NCBI GenBank assembly: GCA_947630255.1
Contig: CANRGU010000019.1
Span: forward strand, 1-16,371
Source of the DNA: an uncultured Clostridia bacterium
Lineage (GTDB): Bacteria > Bacillota > Clostridia > TANB77 > CAG-508
DNA: 16,371 nt
Direction of reading: 5' to 3'
Below, piece after piece: positions 14,444-16,371 of this stretch (position 1 is the first letter of the stretch; every line of letters begins with the position of its first letter). Made by a program: the position numbers and the translations under genes. Below the pieces are notes generated by a model. That model saw only the letters and a program-made list of their open reading frames with translations, did no database searches and was not told the origin of the DNA.

Positions 14444-15322
14444 CTATTTAATTTGTTTTGCAACTTCTTCAGCGAAGTTTTCTTCTCTTTTTTGAAGTCC
14501 TTCACCTTTTTCGAATCTTACAAATTTAGATATTTCTGCATTATTGTTATCTAACAATTTTTGCACTTTTATACTTGGATCTTTTACAAATTCTTGTTCT
14601 AATAAACAAATTTCTCCATAGAATTTTCCAATTCTACCTTGAACCATTTTTTCAGCAATTTCAGCTGGTTTTCCTTCATTCATTGCTTGTGCTTTTAATA
14701 TTTCCATTTCATGTTTTACAACATCTTGTGGAACTTGTTCTCTGTTTAAATATTCTGGTCTTGCTGCTGCAATTTGCATACATACATCTCTTGCAACGCT
14801 TTCTTCTCCTTTAGGAAAATCAACAAGAACTCCTATTTTTCCATCTCCGTGAATATAGCTTTCTATTAAGCCTGTACTTTCAAATCTTTCAAATCTTCTA
14901 ACAGACATATTTTCTCCTATTGTTGCTATTTTATCTGTTAATATATCTTTTATTGTTTTTGAAGAATCACTTAAAGATTTTTCTTGTAATAGGCTTTCTA
15001 CATCAGCTGGATTTGTAACTGCTATTTGTTTTGCTGTATCTACAACGAATTTTCTAAATTCTTCGTTTTTTGCAACGAAGTCAGTTTCTGCATTTACTTC
15101 TAATACAACACCAACTTTTTTATCGTCTGTTACATAGCAATATACTAGTCCTTCTGCTGCTATTCTATCTGATTTTTTAGCTGCTTTTGTTATTCCTCTT
15201 TCTCTTAATAATTCAGCTGCCTTTTCCATATCTCCATTTGTTTCTGTTAAAACTTTTTTGCAGTCCATCATACCTGCACCTGTTTTTTCTCTTAATTCTT
15301 TTACTTGTGACGCTGATATCAT
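14444..15322 (-). CDS. tsf: Translation elongation factor Ts
   Basis: EF-Ts is the nucleotide exchange factor that releases GDP from EF-Tu. The 292-residue protein starts with the UBA-like domain MISASQVKELREKTGAGMMD (1-20) and ERGITKAAKK. It then has the EF-Tu contact motif TDFVAKNEEF (80-89), with Asp81 and Phe82 as the key residues, and the two-part core. The C-terminal part (VKDPSIKVQKLL, VRFEKGEG) is normal for Firmicutes. AGGAGGG stands at a good distance before the ATG. It lies 21 nt downstream of rpsB with no terminator between, the classic operon pair. Confidence 0.98.
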   Translation of the reverse strand: MISASQVKELREKTGAGMMDCKKVLTETNGDMEKAAELLRERGITKAAKKSDRIAAEGLVYCYVTDDKKVGVVLEVNAETDFVAKNEEFRKFVVDTAKQIAVTNPADVESLLQEKSLSDSSKTIKDILTDKIATIGENMSVRRFERFESTGLIESYIHGDGKIGVLVDFPKGEESVARDVCMQIAAARPEYLNREQVPQDVVKHEMEILKAQAMNEGKPAEIAEKMVQGRIGKFYGEICLLEQEFVKDPSIKVQKLLDNNNAEISKFVRFEKGEGLQKREENFAEEVAKQIK

Positions 15323-15343
15323 TTAAATTCCCTCCTAATATAA

Positions 15344-16138
15344 TTATTCAGCTACTGTTTCAGTTGTTTCTTCTGCTACGACTTCTTCCATACTTGGATT
15401 TTCTTCTGATACTGTTTCTGCTTCTTCTGCCATTTCGCTTTCAGTTTCTAATGTTTCTCCTTGTCTTCCTTCTATGATTGCATTTGCCATAACATCTGTA
15501 ATTAATTTTACAGCTCTTATTGCATCATCATTTCCTGGAATTGGATAATCTACATCTTCTGGATTACAGTTTGTATCGATTAATCCTACTATTGGAATAT
15601 TTAATTTTCTTGCTTCTAATACAGCTATTCTTTCATTTTTTGGATCTACTACAAACATTGCTCCAGGCATTCTTGTCATGTTTTTAATACCACCTAGATT
15701 TTTTTCTAGTTTTTCCATTTCATTTTTTAATGCAGCAACTTCTTTTTTAGGTAATACATCAAATGTTCCGTCTTCTTGCATTTGTTCTAATTTGTTTAAT
15801 CTTTCAACTCTTTTTCTTATTGTTTTAAAGTTTGTAAGCATTCCTCCAAGCCATCTTTGATCAACATAGAACATATTGCTTTTTTCAGCTGCTTCTTTAA
15901 TACATTCTTGTGCTTGTTTTTTTGTTCCTACAAAAAGAATGTCTTTTCCTTCCTCTGCTACTTCTTTGATAAACTCATAAGCCTCGTCAATTTTTTTTGA
16001 TGTCTTTTGTAAATCGATAATATGGATACCATTTCTAGCTTGATAAATGTATTCAGCCATTTTTGGATCCCATCTTTTTGTTTGGTGTCCGAAATGTACA
16101 CCTGCTTCTAGTAATTGTTTCATTGCAACTACTGCCAT
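15344..16138 (-). CDS. rpsB: 30S ribosomal protein S2
   Basis: S2 joins the small subunit late and is needed to load S1 or mRNA. The 264-residue product begins MAVVAMKQLLEAGVHFGHQT, and it contains WDPKMAEYIYQARNGIHIIDL, WLGGMLTNFKTI, PGAMFVVDP and GLIDTNCNP, the conserved blocks. The start is set at 16138 rather than at the ATG at 16144, because AAGGAGG is seven bases before the former but only one base before the latter, and the family begins MAVV or MSVV. Residues from about 225 to the end form a Glu/Thr/Val-rich acidic tail beyond the conserved body. It is first in the rpsB-tsf operon. Confidence 0.98.
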   Translation of the reverse strand: MAVVAMKQLLEAGVHFGHQTKRWDPKMAEYIYQARNGIHIIDLQKTSKKIDEAYEFIKEVAEEGKDILFVGTKKQAQECIKEAAEKSNMFYVDQRWLGGMLTNFKTIRKRVERLNKLEQMQEDGTFDVLPKKEVAALKNEMEKLEKNLGGIKNMTRMPGAMFVVDPKNERIAVLEARKLNIPIVGLIDTNCNPEDVDYPIPGNDDAIRAVKLITDVMANAIIEGRQGETLETESEMAEEAETVSEENPSMEEVVAEETTETVAE

Positions 16139-16166
16139 TTTCATTCCTCCTTGTTTGTTTTACCTC

Positions 16167-16248
16167 CACATAATCTTTTGCACTTAAGAACACCTTTATT
16201 AAATAAGGGCACAATCTTAAATTGTGATTATATGTGCGTATTTTTAAC
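16167..16248 (-). ncRNA. Structured 5' leader of rpsB, candidate autoregulatory RNA
   Basis: About 110 nt separate the predicted transcription start from rpsB. CACAT-AATC near the 5' end (16226-16236, with a two-base bulge) can pair with GATTATGTG (16167-16175), closing a domain. Inside it are a CACAAT/ATTGTG hairpin (16210-16226) and a CCTTATT/AATAAAGG hairpin with a bulge (about 16193-16209). The closing arm runs into GTGGAGG, a second ribosome-binding-like motif upstream of the real AAGGAGG. Such leaders are often bound by the encoded ribosomal protein. No known family was matched. Confidence 0.4.
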
Positions 16249-16254
16249 TTTTAT

Positions 16255-16284
16255 ATTATACCAAATGTTTAATCGTTTTGTCAA
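16255..16284 (-). promoter_or_regulatory. Consensus sigma-A promoter of rpsB-tsf
   Basis: Perfect TTGACA (16279-16284) and TATAAT (16255-16260) are 18 bases apart, with TG one base before the -10 box (extended -10). The -35 box starts four bases after the stop codon of the upstream sortase gene. Confidence 0.88.
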
Positions 16285-16287
16285 TAT

Positions 16288-16371
16288 TTATTTTATTTTT
16301 TTGGCAACAACTGCAAGTCTTCCATCTTTAGTATGATATGAGCATGTAGAAAGTGTTAAAAGCTGGTCGCC
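16288..16371 (-). CDS. Sortase (class B-like), C-terminal end only
   Basis: The last 27 codons read GDQLLTLSTC...GRLAVVAKKIK and then stop. TLSTC carries the catalytic Cys of sortases, and the Arg in GRLAVVAK is the conserved active-site Arg. The spacing and the form GD..LTLSTCSY fit the clostridial class B group. Sortases are membrane-bound transpeptidases that attach surface proteins to the peptidoglycan or to pili. The 5' part, including the signal anchor and catalytic His, lies beyond the window. No terminator is seen between it and the rpsB promoter. Confidence 0.85.
   Translation of the reverse strand, partial: GDQLLTLSTCSYHTKDGRLAVVAKKIK

Noticed and set aside
14175..14495. Plus-strand 106-codon frame in the gene-poor stretch
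   Set aside because: It is a Phe/Leu-rich translation of T-rich DNA that crosses two hairpins and runs into the tsf 3' end. It has no ribosome binding site.
1..16371. CRISPR array, tRNA, insertion sequence or phage genes
   Set aside because: No regularly spaced repeats, cloverleaf-like GC stems, transposase motifs or structural phage proteins were seen on either strand.

Overview
The window is strongly AT-rich and reads as chromosome of a spore-forming, anaerobic Gram-positive bacterium, most likely an uncultured gut-type member of the Clostridia. The evidence is an H-type small acid-soluble spore protein, a class B-like sortase end, a pyruvate phosphate dikinase, a type IIb-like murB, near-perfect AGGAGG ribosome binding sites and sigma-A promoters of the TTGNNN-17/18-TATAAT form. 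No rRNA, tRNA, CRISPR array, insertion sequence or phage gene was seen. Most of it is ordinary housekeeping sequence.

Layout, left to right. (1) 1-6080, minus strand: one compact six-gene run read from murB leftwards: murB (broken by two one-base insertions), a membrane-anchored and divergent YvcK-like protein, a GH133-type glycogen debranching enzyme, a HipA-like kinase, a small 128-residue protein, and the start of ruvC. Genes abut, overlap or are 23 nt apart, and a promoter is visible only before murB. The run mixes cell-wall precursor synthesis, storage-glucan breakdown, a possible split HipA-type kinase pair and recombination. (2) 6230-7152, plus strand: htpX, a membrane zinc protease, divergent from murB. 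(3) 7154-9151, minus: a two-domain nucleoside kinase followed by an RNHCP zinc-ribbon protein that ends one base from the htpX stop. (4) 9214-10382, minus: a monocistronic membrane-anchored DUF5050-type propeller protein with a clean promoter and terminator. (5) 10405-10727, plus: sspH-like spore protein gene. (6) 10745-13457, minus: ppdK with a promoter carrying a palindrome and helically phased repeats. (7) 13500-14132, minus: a RelE/ParE-type toxin and Phd/YefM-like antitoxin with an operator over the -10 box, preceded by a 300-nt gene-free stretch with an extra promoter. (8) 14393-16284, minus: the rpsB-tsf translation operon with a consensus promoter, a structured leader and a perfectly palindromic terminator. 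(9) 16288-16371, minus: the last 27 codons of a sortase.

For the request for a new system, the best candidates are the kinase plus small-protein pair at 112-1496, which resembles a HipS/HipT split in reverse order, and the YvcK-like protein at 3576-5171, which has lost the family's signature nucleotide-binding segment but gained membrane and charged-tail modules. Neither is proven here. Several start codons were set by the ribosome binding site rather than by the longest reading frame.
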